64,000 nucleotides of DNA, from positions 4,092,001 through 4,156,000 of the forward strand of contig NZ_CP087585.1 in the NCBI RefSeq assembly GCF_022200785.1, given 5' to 3'. Under the pieces are notes generated by a model. The model searched no databases. It saw only the letters and a list, made by a program, of their open reading frames with translations, and had not been told where the DNA came from. The stretch comes from Pedobacter mucosus (GTDB taxonomy: Bacteria > Bacteroidota > Bacteroidia > Sphingobacteriales > Sphingobacteriaceae). The translations under genes were made by a program, and so were the position numbers. Shown here piece after piece: positions 34,088-42,964 of the stretch; position 1 is the stretch's first letter; every line of letters begins with the position of its first letter.

Positions 34088-36604
34088 CTATTTTTTAGGA
34101 TCTAAAATGTTTTTAATCCTGATATTTAAGTCTTCATAATGTGCTTTTGTAATGGCATCACCAGCAGCTGATCTCGCTTTCGTTGTCGCGATAAGTTTTT
34201 TCAATTCGGCTCTTACTAACGGCCTAATATCTGATAAGCTTACATTTATAGGCGTTAAACCATAACTTGCAGCAGCATCGATTGGGAAACCTACAGGCAA
34301 TTCAGATTCTGTTGTCATTAAATAACCCAAACGATCTACGTAGGCTCTTTGCAAATTACGTTTGAAAGCATCGGCTCTGCCTGCGGCAAAAACGGAAGTT
34401 TTTAAATCGGTAAATAACTCTGGCAAAGTGTATGCTTTTGCCGATCCGTTTTTAGTTTCATTATCCAACAATCGAGCAATTCTAGGTGCCGATAAAAGAT
34501 TAACTAACGTATTTGCCTGCACTGCTTTAATGCGATTAAGCAAGGTTCCGTTATCAAATTTACCCAATTGTTCATTATTAATTAACCAAAGGGGTGTCGT
34601 AAATAATTGTTGATTAAAGAAAGTTACGGCCTCTCTTTGCTTTGCTTTTGGTAAATAAGTATAAACCGCACCTTTTTGATCGTAAGTTTTAAAGTTTTCG
34701 CTTAAACCACCAACGTTGGTAGCTACGTGACCCATATAACGGTTAAATTGACCAACAATTTCCGTGTAAATTTCTTTTAAATCGCTATAATCTTTCCCTT
34801 TTTGGTAAGTCCATTTTTCTACGTTTGGAAGAATGCGTTTTAAGTTTGCGATACCATAATTACTTGCTTTCATTGCATTGTCGCCTAAGTCTTCGCTTTG
34901 TAAACGAGGATCTAAAGAAGTTCCTTGTCGGCCATAAAAGTATAAAGGGTTACCCGCATTTTTCAGTGTCCAAGTATCTAAGACTTCTCTTTCTTCTTCA
35001 GCATTTTTATTTCCTGGAATCCAAGAATATCCCCATTTAACCGCCCATTTATCATATTCGCCAATTTGTGGATGCAGTTTTGTAACCCCATCGCCAGGTT
35101 GAGCAATGTAATTGAAACGAGCATAATCCATAATTGATGGCGCTGTTCCATGCTTATCAGTAAACGCTTTTGAACGCAAAGAATCAACTGGATAAGCATA
35201 ACTCGATCCGAAATTGTGTGGTAAACCCAAAGTGTGACCAATCTCGTGAGAAGAAACAAAACGAATTAATTCGCCCATTTGCGCATCTGTAAATTGTGCT
35301 TTACGAACCGCTGGATTTATTGCTGCGGTTTGTACAAAATACCAATTGCGCAATAAGTTCATCACATTGTGATACCAACCAATATGAGTTTCTAAAATCT
35401 GGCCAGTTCGTGGATCGCTAATATGTGGGCCATATGCATTTGCAATATCTGATGCGAAATAACGCACCACCGAATACCTAGAATCTTCTACACTAAACTG
35501 TGAATCTTGTTGCGGAGTTGGCGCTTCTTTACCAATAATTGCGTTTTTAAAACCCGCAGCCTCAAAAGCAACTTGCCAATCATTAATCCCCTGAATTAAA
35601 TAGGGAACCCATTTTTTCGGCGTTGCCGGATCGATATAAATAACGATAGGCTTTACAGGTTCTACCAATTCACCACGCTTATAAGCAACGGTATCTTTCG
35701 GAACCAAATTCCAACGGTGAATGTAAGCGGTGCGTTCTGCTTTTTGCGCATTTGAACCATAATCGATTTGCGATTGGCCGAAATAACCTACTCTGGCATC
35801 CATAATTCTTGCTTTTACCGGAATTTTCGGTAGCAACAACATCGAAGTATTAAATTCGAAAGTTACCGAGGCAATGCTATTATCAGTTGGAGATTCTGCC
35901 GCACGATAGGTTTTTGCAGTTTTAACTTCCATATTAATTGGGAAAGTTTTAACCGTATCAATGTAAGATCTTGTAGCGTCGTAAGTAGTAACTTTATAAG
36001 CTTTCCGAATTTGATCGGTTGCGCCAATGGCCATAATATCGCCATTGTAAAAATCGGTCACATCAATTAAAACGCCTGTAGTATCTTTATTATAAGCTTT
36101 AATTTCGAAACTTGCTAAAATTTGAGCAAGGTTAGAATTTTGTACAGACTCATACATATCACTATTTGCATCGGCCTTTGTGGCATAACTTGGTACGCGA
36201 ATATAAATCTGTTTTCCCCTGCGCTCCCATTTCCAAACTTGCTCATTCAGTTCTTCACCACCATATTGTTGATTACCAACTTTGATTCCGACAGGTGCTT
36301 TTGATAAACGGGTAACCACAAGCATTTCGCGATTTATTAACGAATCTGGAATTTCGTAATACCACTTATCGTCTACTTTATGGGTTTTAAATAAACCGTT
36401 TGTTGTTCTTGCTTTTGAAGTTACGATTTCAGAATACGGTTTTAAACCTTCTTTTTTTATTGTAGTTGGTGGTGTTGCTGATGGAACCGCCGCTAAAGTT
36501 CCCTTTTTTGTTTTTGCTTTTTTTTGTGCAAATACCGAACTTGATCCGGCTATACTAAAAGCAACAACACTTGCAAGCGCAAGTATTTTAAAGTTATTTT
36601 TCAT
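34088..36604 (-). CDS. Zinc-dependent metalloprotease with DUF5117/DUF5118
   Basis: An 838-residue exported protein. A signal peptide (ILALASVVAFSIAGSSSVFAQ) is followed by a DUF5118-like segment near residue 55-100 (PYSEIVTSKARTTNGLFKTHKV), a DUF5117-like region to about residue 290 and a zinc-protease domain with HEIGHTLGLPHN near residue 455 (gluzincin/metzincin-like HExxHxxGxxH). These giant exported proteases are frequent in Bacteroidota; substrates are unknown. I see no type IX secretion C-terminal sorting domain. A strong terminator follows. Confidence 0.88.
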   Translation of the reverse strand: MKNNFKILALASVVAFSIAGSSSVFAQKKAKTKKGTLAAVPSATPPTTIKKEGLKPYSEIVTSKARTTNGLFKTHKVDDKWYYEIPDSLINREMLVVTRLSKAPVGIKVGNQQYGGEELNEQVWKWERRGKQIYIRVPSYATKADANSDMYESVQNSNLAQILASFEIKAYNKDTTGVLIDVTDFYNGDIMAIGATDQIRKAYKVTTYDATRSYIDTVKTFPINMEVKTAKTYRAAESPTDNSIASVTFEFNTSMLLLPKIPVKARIMDARVGYFGQSQIDYGSNAQKAERTAYIHRWNLVPKDTVAYKRGELVEPVKPIVIYIDPATPKKWVPYLIQGINDWQVAFEAAGFKNAIIGKEAPTPQQDSQFSVEDSRYSVVRYFASDIANAYGPHISDPRTGQILETHIGWYHNVMNLLRNWYFVQTAAINPAVRKAQFTDAQMGELIRFVSSHEIGHTLGLPHNFGSSYAYPVDSLRSKAFTDKHGTAPSIMDYARFNYIAQPGDGVTKLHPQIGEYDKWAVKWGYSWIPGNKNAEEEREVLDTWTLKNAGNPLYFYGRQGTSLDPRLQSEDLGDNAMKASNYGIANLKRILPNVEKWTYQKGKDYSDLKEIYTEIVGQFNRYMGHVATNVGGLSENFKTYDQKGAVYTYLPKAKQREAVTFFNQQLFTTPLWLINNEQLGKFDNGTLLNRIKAVQANTLVNLLSAPRIARLLDNETKNGSAKAYTLPELFTDLKTSVFAAGRADAFKRNLQRAYVDRLGYLMTTESELPVGFPIDAAASYGLTPINVSLSDIRPLVRAELKKLIATTKARSAAGDAITKAHYEDLNIRIKNILDPKK

Positions 36605-36700
36605 GAATTATTTATAGATTTATTGCTTGGGATTAAGAACCTAAAGTTAAACCCTTGTTACATTTGAATGGAGATGTAACCGTAAAATTACCAATGGTAA

Positions 36701-37948
36701 TTATATTCTCTTTTCCAACCGAACAACTTTGAAAATAACTTTTTTATCACGGTAAATCTCAAATATGATGCTTCTGTCTGCTTTTGACTTAAATAATTCT
36801 GTTAAGTCGTTCAATGTATAGGTATCAATCGATCTAAAATTTACGCCAATTATCTCATCAAAAGTGCATAAACCAGCTCGTTCTGCGGGTGAGTTTTCAT
36901 CAATTTCTCCAATAATAAAATGTTTGTATTCACCTTGATCCAAATAAATAACCATACCAACCATATCATGCTCGAAAGGAAGTTTACTTCCTGAGTTTGG
37001 TTTGATGTACATAAACTCTTCCTTATAGTTAAATTGGATATTAAATTTACGAAGAATTTCAGCACCTAAATTTCCATTCCGAACGTTGAGGTCTATTTTC
37101 TTTGCGATGGTTTCGTAATCTGGAAAGCCAGAAATGATATCTTTAAATACAAACTTTCCAATATAAAACTTGCTAATTCTGCCAACATAGCCTTTAATTT
37201 GGCCACTTAAACTCATTCCTAAGTTTGCCTTTATTTTTTTTTGCGGTAACGGAAACTCGCCTCCTCCAAACATTTCTAAAGATAGCGCATGACTAGCGCC
37301 CGTATCCATTAAAAATTTCCCTTGTACTTTACCCAATTCTGGTAATTCGATATCTGCTAAAACATAAGGCTTTTGGTTATCGATTTGAATTGGAATTTTA
37401 CTTCCACGATATTTAATTTTGCTGTCGTAATTTCTAAAAACAATTTTATTTTCACTGTATCGAATATCAACCATAAAACTATTGAAGAAATTATAGCCAA
37501 TTAAACCGTAAACCCTAATACCTAAATGGCCTGATAAATTAAAGAGGTCTTCTTTTAAAATTGCAGTTGGAATGCGATCTATTTTTGCCCTACCAATTTC
37601 TGCGGAAATATTTTGTGAAATGTAGGCTTCCACTACTTCAATCCCTAAACCGGATACTTTTATTTTTCTAAGGGTGCTGAAATCTAGGGATCCAATAATA
37701 GATGGATCAGTGATGATCATTGGACCAACGCCAGTATCTAAAACGAAATCATAAGGTCCTTTGCCGTTAACTAAAACCGGAATTATAATTAAATTTTTAA
37801 TGCATTTAAATGCAATAGATTGCTTTTGCTGTTTGCCAGGGAAATAAAATTCCTGACTAAAACCGGTTGAAAAAATTAATAGCGAGCCAACGCACAAAAT
37901 TATTTTGCGTAAACAAACCATTACAACAGGGCGATACTTGGTTAACAT
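36701..37948 (-). CDS. Retropepsin-like aspartic protease with PDZ domain
   Basis: A 415-residue exported protein. After a hydrophobic N terminus (ILCVGSLLIFSTGFS) come two retropepsin-like domains, each with its own active-site triplet: FVLDTGVGPM near residue 65 and FLMDTGASHAL near residue 214. A C-terminal PDZ domain (residues about 325-405) has the ENSPAERAGLCTFDEIIGVN binding groove. Retropepsin-PDZ proteins of Bacteroidota are predicted periplasmic or envelope proteases; substrates are unknown. The upstream gap of about 50 nt to the divergent PBP4 gene leaves little room for two promoters. Confidence 0.85.
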   Translation of the reverse strand: MLTKYRPVVMVCLRKIILCVGSLLIFSTGFSQEFYFPGKQQKQSIAFKCIKNLIIIPVLVNGKGPYDFVLDTGVGPMIITDPSIIGSLDFSTLRKIKVSGLGIEVVEAYISQNISAEIGRAKIDRIPTAILKEDLFNLSGHLGIRVYGLIGYNFFNSFMVDIRYSENKIVFRNYDSKIKYRGSKIPIQIDNQKPYVLADIELPELGKVQGKFLMDTGASHALSLEMFGGGEFPLPQKKIKANLGMSLSGQIKGYVGRISKFYIGKFVFKDIISGFPDYETIAKKIDLNVRNGNLGAEILRKFNIQFNYKEEFMYIKPNSGSKLPFEHDMVGMVIYLDQGEYKHFIIGEIDENSPAERAGLCTFDEIIGVNFRSIDTYTLNDLTELFKSKADRSIIFEIYRDKKVIFKVVRLEKRI

Positions 37949-37999
37949 TAAATTAAATTTAATAAATTAGTTTATAATTATTATCTCTAAGTTTAAAAC

Positions 38000-39328
38000 A
38001 TGTTCCTTTCTCACAGTAAAACTGCTTTTTTTTTCGCTTTAGTATTGGCCACTGTAATTTTTACGGGTTGTTCTACTAACAAAATGATTTCTAGAAAAGT
38101 TGCAACAACTTTTGATAATTCGCAGCTTATAAAACAATATCAGGTAGGTTTTGCACTCTACAATATGGAGGATGAAAAGATGATTTATCAAAAAGATGCT
38201 GATAAATATTTCACCCCAGCATCAAACACTAAGCTCTTTACGTTTTATGCCAGCTTGAAAATGTTGCCAGAAACAATGCCTGCTTTAAAATATATTGAGC
38301 GAAACGATTCACTAATTTTTTGGGGAACTGGAGATCCATCGTTTTTGCAGTTTGCTGTAAAAGATAAATCGGCCTACAACTTCCTTTTAGCATCTAATAA
38401 AAAATTATTTTTTGCTCCAGGTCGGTATTCTGGAAACTTTTTTGGCGATGGATGGACTTGGGATGATTACGATTATTATTATCAGCCAGAAATTACCGAG
38501 ATGCCCATTATGGACAATATGGTAACTTCTAATTACGCAGGTCAGAATAAAATAAGTATAACGCCAAAAGTTTTTGAACCTTGTTTTGAAGTCGATTCAA
38601 CAAAAAAAACAGGCAATTTTCAAGTTACTCGTGAGTTTTTAACTAACCAATTTCATTATCCAGCAGTTGCTGTAAAGCCAGGTTATAACCAGCAAAATCC
38701 TTATAAAACTAGCGCTCAAACTACGGTTGAAGTTTTATCTGATACACTACACAAACACATTGAAATCATAAATTTAAAAATCCCTGCGAATGCTAAAACA
38801 CTTTATGGCGCCAAGCGAGATTCTGTTTTAAAACACATGCTTTTGCCAAGTGATAATTTTATGGCTGAACATTTATTATTGGTTTGCTCAAATCAAATTG
38901 GTGATACATTAAGCACGGTTAAAGCGATAGATTACGTAACCAAAAAATACCTTTCATTTTTGCCGGATAAACCAAAATGGGTTGATGGATCTGGCTTATC
39001 AAGAATGAATTTGTTTACGCCACGCGATATGGTTTATATTTTAGATAGCATTTACAAGCAAGTTAACAACCCTGCAAAACTTTTTGATATGTTGCCTGCC
39101 GGTGGAAAATCGGGCACTTTAAAAAATGCATATCCTAAAACTGATCAGCCATTTGTTTATGGAAAAACGGGTTCGTTAGGCGGCGTTCATAACCAAAGCG
39201 GCTATGTAATTACCAAAAAAGGCAAAACCTATATTTACTCCTTCATGAATAATAATTTTGTAAAGCCTACGGCTGAGGTTAGAAATGAGATGGTTAGGAT
39301 TGTGACTTACATCCATGATAATTTTTAA
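38000..39328 (+). CDS. D-alanyl-D-alanine carboxypeptidase/endopeptidase (PBP4, S13)
   Basis: A 442-residue lipoprotein-like exported enzyme (ATVIFTGCSTN lipobox, Cys near residue 24) of the S13 class, trimming or cutting peptidoglycan peptide bridges in the periplasm. The serine motif SNTK is in TPASNTKLFTFYAS near residue 75, the second motif near SGLSRMNLFTP (residue about 333), and the third is the KTG in VYGKTGSLGGVHNQSGY near residue 395. The order and spacing fit DacB, though the middle inserted domain is short. Downstream lies an esterase gene at 12 nt. Confidence 0.9.
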   Translation: MFLSHSKTAFFFALVLATVIFTGCSTNKMISRKVATTFDNSQLIKQYQVGFALYNMEDEKMIYQKDADKYFTPASNTKLFTFYASLKMLPETMPALKYIERNDSLIFWGTGDPSFLQFAVKDKSAYNFLLASNKKLFFAPGRYSGNFFGDGWTWDDYDYYYQPEITEMPIMDNMVTSNYAGQNKISITPKVFEPCFEVDSTKKTGNFQVTREFLTNQFHYPAVAVKPGYNQQNPYKTSAQTTVEVLSDTLHKHIEIINLKIPANAKTLYGAKRDSVLKHMLLPSDNFMAEHLLLVCSNQIGDTLSTVKAIDYVTKKYLSFLPDKPKWVDGSGLSRMNLFTPRDMVYILDSIYKQVNNPAKLFDMLPAGGKSGTLKNAYPKTDQPFVYGKTGSLGGVHNQSGYVITKKGKTYIYSFMNNNFVKPTAEVRNEMVRIVTYIHDNF

Positions 39329-39339
39329 TAATTAGCACC

Positions 39340-40155
39340 ATGAAAATATTTTTTACCACTGCTATTTTCTTTATTTGTGCATCTGCATTTGCTCAAAAGC
39401 AATTTGTTTTAGCATCTAAAAACCTACCTCAACCGGATACAATTTGGGTTTTTACACCAAAAAAAATCAGCAAAAATGCAAAAGTTCCAACGGTAATTTT
39501 ATTGCACGGTTTTGGTGGCAATTATAAACAATGGAATTCCGTTATGGATGCACAAAAGTATGCTGATGATTATGGTTACGTTTTAATTTGTCCGGATGGA
39601 TTGGTGAAAAGCTGGTACATGAATAGTCTGGCGAAAGCAGATTGGCAGTATGAAAATTTCTTTTTTGATGAGTTGCTACCTAAAATGAAATCCACTTTAC
39701 CTATTGATACCAATAAGATTTTTATTACAGGATTAAGCATGGGCGGCCATGGCGCTTTATGGTTATTCTTAAAACACCCAAACCAATTTTTAAGTGCTGG
39801 AAGTACAAGCGGAGGCATAAATTTACGAGATGCAATCGGAAAATTTGGAGTGCCCGAATTGTTGGGAAACCCAGATAAGGACAGTGAAATTTGGTCTAAA
39901 TATTCTGTAGTCAGTAACATCGATAAACTAGCCGGAACAGGAAAAGCATTTATTTTTGATTGTGGATCAGGCGATTTTTTCTATCAATCTAACAATGCAT
40001 TAAAACAGAAATGCGATAGCCTAAAACTTAACGCGACATATATTTCTCAACCGGGCACACACAATGCAGCCTATTGGAAAAAGTCGATTAAACAGCAATT
40101 TGATTTCTTTGATAAACAGATAATTCTCAATGAAACTCAACCTAAAATCAATTGA
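39340..40155 (+). CDS. Alpha/beta-hydrolase (esterase D-type)
   Basis: A 271-residue exported esterase: signal peptide through about residue 18 (FFICASAFAQ) then an alpha/beta-hydrolase of the putative esterase family. The oxyanion-hole region VILLHGFGGNYKQW lies near residue 53, the nucleophile elbow GLSMGGHGAL near residue 130, a likely Asp in FDCGSGDFF near residue 210 and the His in QPGTHNAAYW near residue 245. The substrate is unknown. It overlaps the next gene by 26 nt, so the two are probably translationally coupled. Confidence 0.88.
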   Translation: MKIFFTTAIFFICASAFAQKQFVLASKNLPQPDTIWVFTPKKISKNAKVPTVILLHGFGGNYKQWNSVMDAQKYADDYGYVLICPDGLVKSWYMNSLAKADWQYENFFFDELLPKMKSTLPIDTNKIFITGLSMGGHGALWLFLKHPNQFLSAGSTSGGINLRDAIGKFGVPELLGNPDKDSEIWSKYSVVSNIDKLAGTGKAFIFDCGSGDFFYQSNNALKQKCDSLKLNATYISQPGTHNAAYWKKSIKQQFDFFDKQIILNETQPKIN

Positions 40156-41185
40156 TCAACCCTTTTCTAACGAGATAATTATTAGTGGAAAAACCTATCT
40201 ATATTTTGGGGGAACAGCTTACTTAGGTATTCCTCAAAATGAGGAGTTTACAGGTTTATATATCGAAGGAATAACAAAATTTGGGTTTAATAATGGCACA
40301 AGCAGAAGTAATAATATTCAATTAAGCATTTATGATGAAGCTGAAGAGGTTGCTGCAAAAAGATTTAAAGCAGAAAGCACTTTAATTACTTCGAGTGGCT
40401 ATTTAGCCGCTCAGCTAACGGTTAAAGAATTCTCCAGTTTTGGAAAAGTAATTTATGCGCCAGGAACTCATCCTGCATTATGGCTCGAAAACCAACCTCA
40501 AAGTGTAAATTCTTTTAATGAGTGGATACAAGAAACGGTCGATTTAATAAATTTTTCGAATGAGGAAAACTGGGTAATCATTAGCAATTCGATGAATAAC
40601 TTATTTCCGGAGATCTATGATTTCAGCGCCTTAAAAATTATTCAATCCAAAAAAAATGTCGTTTTAATCGTAGATGATTCTCATGGAATTGGTGTTAATA
40701 ATAATAGCTTAGGCGCTTTTTATAAATTACCACAGCAAAATAACATTGAATGTATCGTTGTTGCTTCGATGGCTAAAGCGTTGGGTGTTGATGCAGGTTT
40801 AATTTTGGGATCACGAAAAATAATTAGTCAACTTAAAAATACCAATGTATTTGTAGGCGCATCGCCTCCGGCTGCGGCAGGACTATACGCATTTATTAAC
40901 GCCGAAAAAATCTACAAAACCGCGTTTAAAAAACTTCAAGTAAATATTAAAAGCCTTATTAAATCACTAAATGATCATTGGAAATTTGAACCTGGTTTTC
41001 CTGCTTTTTTAATTGATAATGCTAAAATTGAACAACGTTTACTGGCGCAGCAAATTCTTATTTCATCATTTCCTTATCCGTCTAAAACAAGTAATCCGAT
41101 AAATAGAGTGGTTTTAAGTAGTTGGCACAATGAAGAAAATATAGAACAACTTGTTGCAGCAATACAAATTGCAGCTGAGCATTAA
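40130..41185 (+). CDS. PLP-dependent aminotransferase, AONS/KBL-like (short)
   Basis: A 351-residue fold-type I PLP enzyme resembling 8-amino-7-oxononanoate synthase or 2-amino-3-ketobutyrate ligase. The substrate/PLP region FNNGTSRSNNIQL sits near residue 54, the aspartate holding PLP in VLIVDDSHGIGV near residue 178 and the PLP lysine in VASMAKALGVDAGLILGS near residue 213. It is shorter than typical AONS (about 380-390) and lacks the usual N-terminal extension. It starts inside the upstream esterase gene. No biotin genes are in the window, so I avoid a bio assignment. Confidence 0.8.
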   Translation: MKLNLKSIDQPFSNEIIISGKTYLYFGGTAYLGIPQNEEFTGLYIEGITKFGFNNGTSRSNNIQLSIYDEAEEVAAKRFKAESTLITSSGYLAAQLTVKEFSSFGKVIYAPGTHPALWLENQPQSVNSFNEWIQETVDLINFSNEENWVIISNSMNNLFPEIYDFSALKIIQSKKNVVLIVDDSHGIGVNNNSLGAFYKLPQQNNIECIVVASMAKALGVDAGLILGSRKIISQLKNTNVFVGASPPAAAGLYAFINAEKIYKTAFKKLQVNIKSLIKSLNDHWKFEPGFPAFLIDNAKIEQRLLAQQILISSFPYPSKTSNPINRVVLSSWHNEENIEQLVAAIQIAAEH

Positions 41186-41265
41186 AATTATAAATCTTAA
41201 ATTTTGTTAAATTTAACACTATATTTATTTTAAGCTAACACTAACCAGGTAGTTTTGAGGCATCA

Positions 41266-41808
41266 TTGTCAAATTATATCCAAAATATAAAAGAAGGAGA
41301 TCATATATCTTTTGAAATAGTTTTTAAACTATGGCATAGAAAAATTTATGCATATTTTTTAAAAAAAACGAACGCAGAAAATCAAGCCGAAGAATTAACG
41401 CAACAAACGTTTATCAAACTCTGGAGATTTAAACACACTTTATCTGAAGATTTCACGCTGGATGTTCAGCTCTTTAAAATCGCTAAAACTACCTTACTTG
41501 ATTACTTCAAAAAACAGATAAATGATGAAAGGAATCTTAAAAATTATCATTTAGAGCTTTCAGATTCATCTCATTCTGAAGTAAATCGATACGATATAAA
41601 ACAGCAATTAGAATCTGTTTTAAATTGTTTACCACCCACCAGAAAACAAGTTTTTGTTTTAAACCGCTTGCAAGGATATTCTTATAAGGAAATTGCCGAA
41701 CAACTTTCCATTTCACCAAGAACCGTAGAAAAACATATTTCATTGGCTGTGAAACAGCTTAACGGTTATGCTTATCTCTTAGCTTTTTTCGTTTTCCTCG
41801 GGATATAA
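41266..41808 (+). CDS. ECF sigma factor of the SusCD locus
   Basis: A 180-residue ECF sigma factor with region 2 (ISFEIVFKLWHRKIYAYFLKKT then EELTQQTFIKLWRF) and region 4 helix-turn-helix (YSYKEIAEQLSISPRTVEKHISLAVKQL, residues about 143-170). In this frame the only start is TTG at 41266; an in-frame TAA lies eight codons upstream. The next gene is a FecR-type anti-sigma factor, then susC and susD, so it likely responds to the cognate transporter. This follows the established Bacteroidota scheme; the inducing ligand is unknown. Confidence 0.92.
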   Translation: MSNYIQNIKEGDHISFEIVFKLWHRKIYAYFLKKTNAENQAEELTQQTFIKLWRFKHTLSEDFTLDVQLFKIAKTTLLDYFKKQINDERNLKNYHLELSDSSHSEVNRYDIKQQLESVLNCLPPTRKQVFVLNRLQGYSYKEIAEQLSISPRTVEKHISLAVKQLNGYAYLLAFFVFLGI

Positions 41809-41872
41809 AAATTAAAATAAATATATTTTTTATTGATTACGGGTTTATTGCTTTTACAATCGTATTAGTAGT

Positions 41873-42886
41873 ATGAATGTGTCTGATGAGTTGTTAGATA
41901 AATATTTTAAGAACGAATGTACGCCTGAAGAAAAGCTTTTGGTGATTAATTATTTAAATGAAATTGATGAGTTCCCAGATCATTTAATAGCAAAAAGTGA
42001 TTGGGATAATGCTGCGGATGCTCCAATGTCGTTTGTAAAAAGCGATCAATTGTTTGAAGAGATTAAGAAACAAACTTTCGCGAAACCAAAAAAATTAATT
42101 TATCTAAAAATAGTAGCTGCGGTGGCAGTAATCGCAATCATCTTTAGTATCATATTTATAAAGATTAAAAAGGTTGATATTAAGCTTAATATAGCCAAAA
42201 TCAATGGTATAATACCCGATAAAATAATCTGGAAATCATTCGTTAATTACACAGACAAAATCCAATTTATTACACTTCCTGACTTATCCACAGTAAAGGT
42301 TTATCCCGATGGCGAATTAAGTTACGCTTTACCATTTGTAAAAGCCAAGAGAGAGATTTTTTTAAAAGGCAAAGGATTTTTTCAGGTTGCTAAAGATAAG
42401 AAGCATCCATTTATTGTTTATGCGAAAGGCATTTCGACTACCGCCCTTGGCACTTCATTTACCATTACTGCCAACGATAAAAGCAAATACATAAAAGTGC
42501 GGTTGCATACAGGTAAAGTTTGGGTAAAAAGTGTTGATTCATCGCATCATATATTAACGTTTAGTAAAGTTTTATTACCAGGAAACGAGCTTGTTTACAA
42601 TGGTATTAAAAATGAAATCAAGGTTATTTTGCCAAATCTACCGGCCATAGAAAAAGACAGTAGCCATGAAATAAACTTTAAGCAAGTGCCACTAGCTGCT
42701 GTTTTTTCAGCTTTATCAAAGCACTATAAAGTCAAAATTTCCTTTAACCCTACCGACTTAAAAGAAATTTCTTTTACTGGGAATTTAAACCTGTATTTAC
42801 CGCTAAACGATGTATTAAAGGAAATTACCGAATTAAATAAACTTAATCAGCTTAAAACACCAGAAGGCTATGAAATAAAAAAGTAA
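41873..42886 (+). CDS. FecR-family anti-sigma factor
   Basis: A 337-residue inner-membrane anti-sigma factor. The N-terminal cytoplasmic domain includes ELLDKYFKNECTPEEKLLV, a single transmembrane helix lies at about 82-105 (LKIVAAVAVIAIIFSIIFIKI), a periplasmic FecR domain spans about 120-225 (LPDLSTVKVYPDGELSYAL, FLKGKGFFQVAKDKKHPFIVYAKG) and a DUF4974 domain ends it (FKQVPLAAVFSALSKHYKVKISFN, about 265-335). It should hold the ECF sigma in check until a SusC-type receptor signals. It lies 64 nt after the sigma gene and 78 nt before susC. Confidence 0.94.
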   Translation: MNVSDELLDKYFKNECTPEEKLLVINYLNEIDEFPDHLIAKSDWDNAADAPMSFVKSDQLFEEIKKQTFAKPKKLIYLKIVAAVAVIAIIFSIIFIKIKKVDIKLNIAKINGIIPDKIIWKSFVNYTDKIQFITLPDLSTVKVYPDGELSYALPFVKAKREIFLKGKGFFQVAKDKKHPFIVYAKGISTTALGTSFTITANDKSKYIKVRLHTGKVWVKSVDSSHHILTFSKVLLPGNELVYNGIKNEIKVILPNLPAIEKDSSHEINFKQVPLAAVFSALSKHYKVKISFNPTDLKEISFTGNLNLYLPLNDVLKEITELNKLNQLKTPEGYEIKK

Positions 42887-42964
42887 AACCTATTGTTTAT
42901 CAGTTATTTCAAGTTAACGATAGACTAATTTTTAAAAGTTAAACAACCAAATCAACAACATATT

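Noticed and set aside
34825..35259. Open frames in the metalloprotease gene on both strands
   Set aside because: Each overlaps the 838-residue protease gene and has no recognisable domain.
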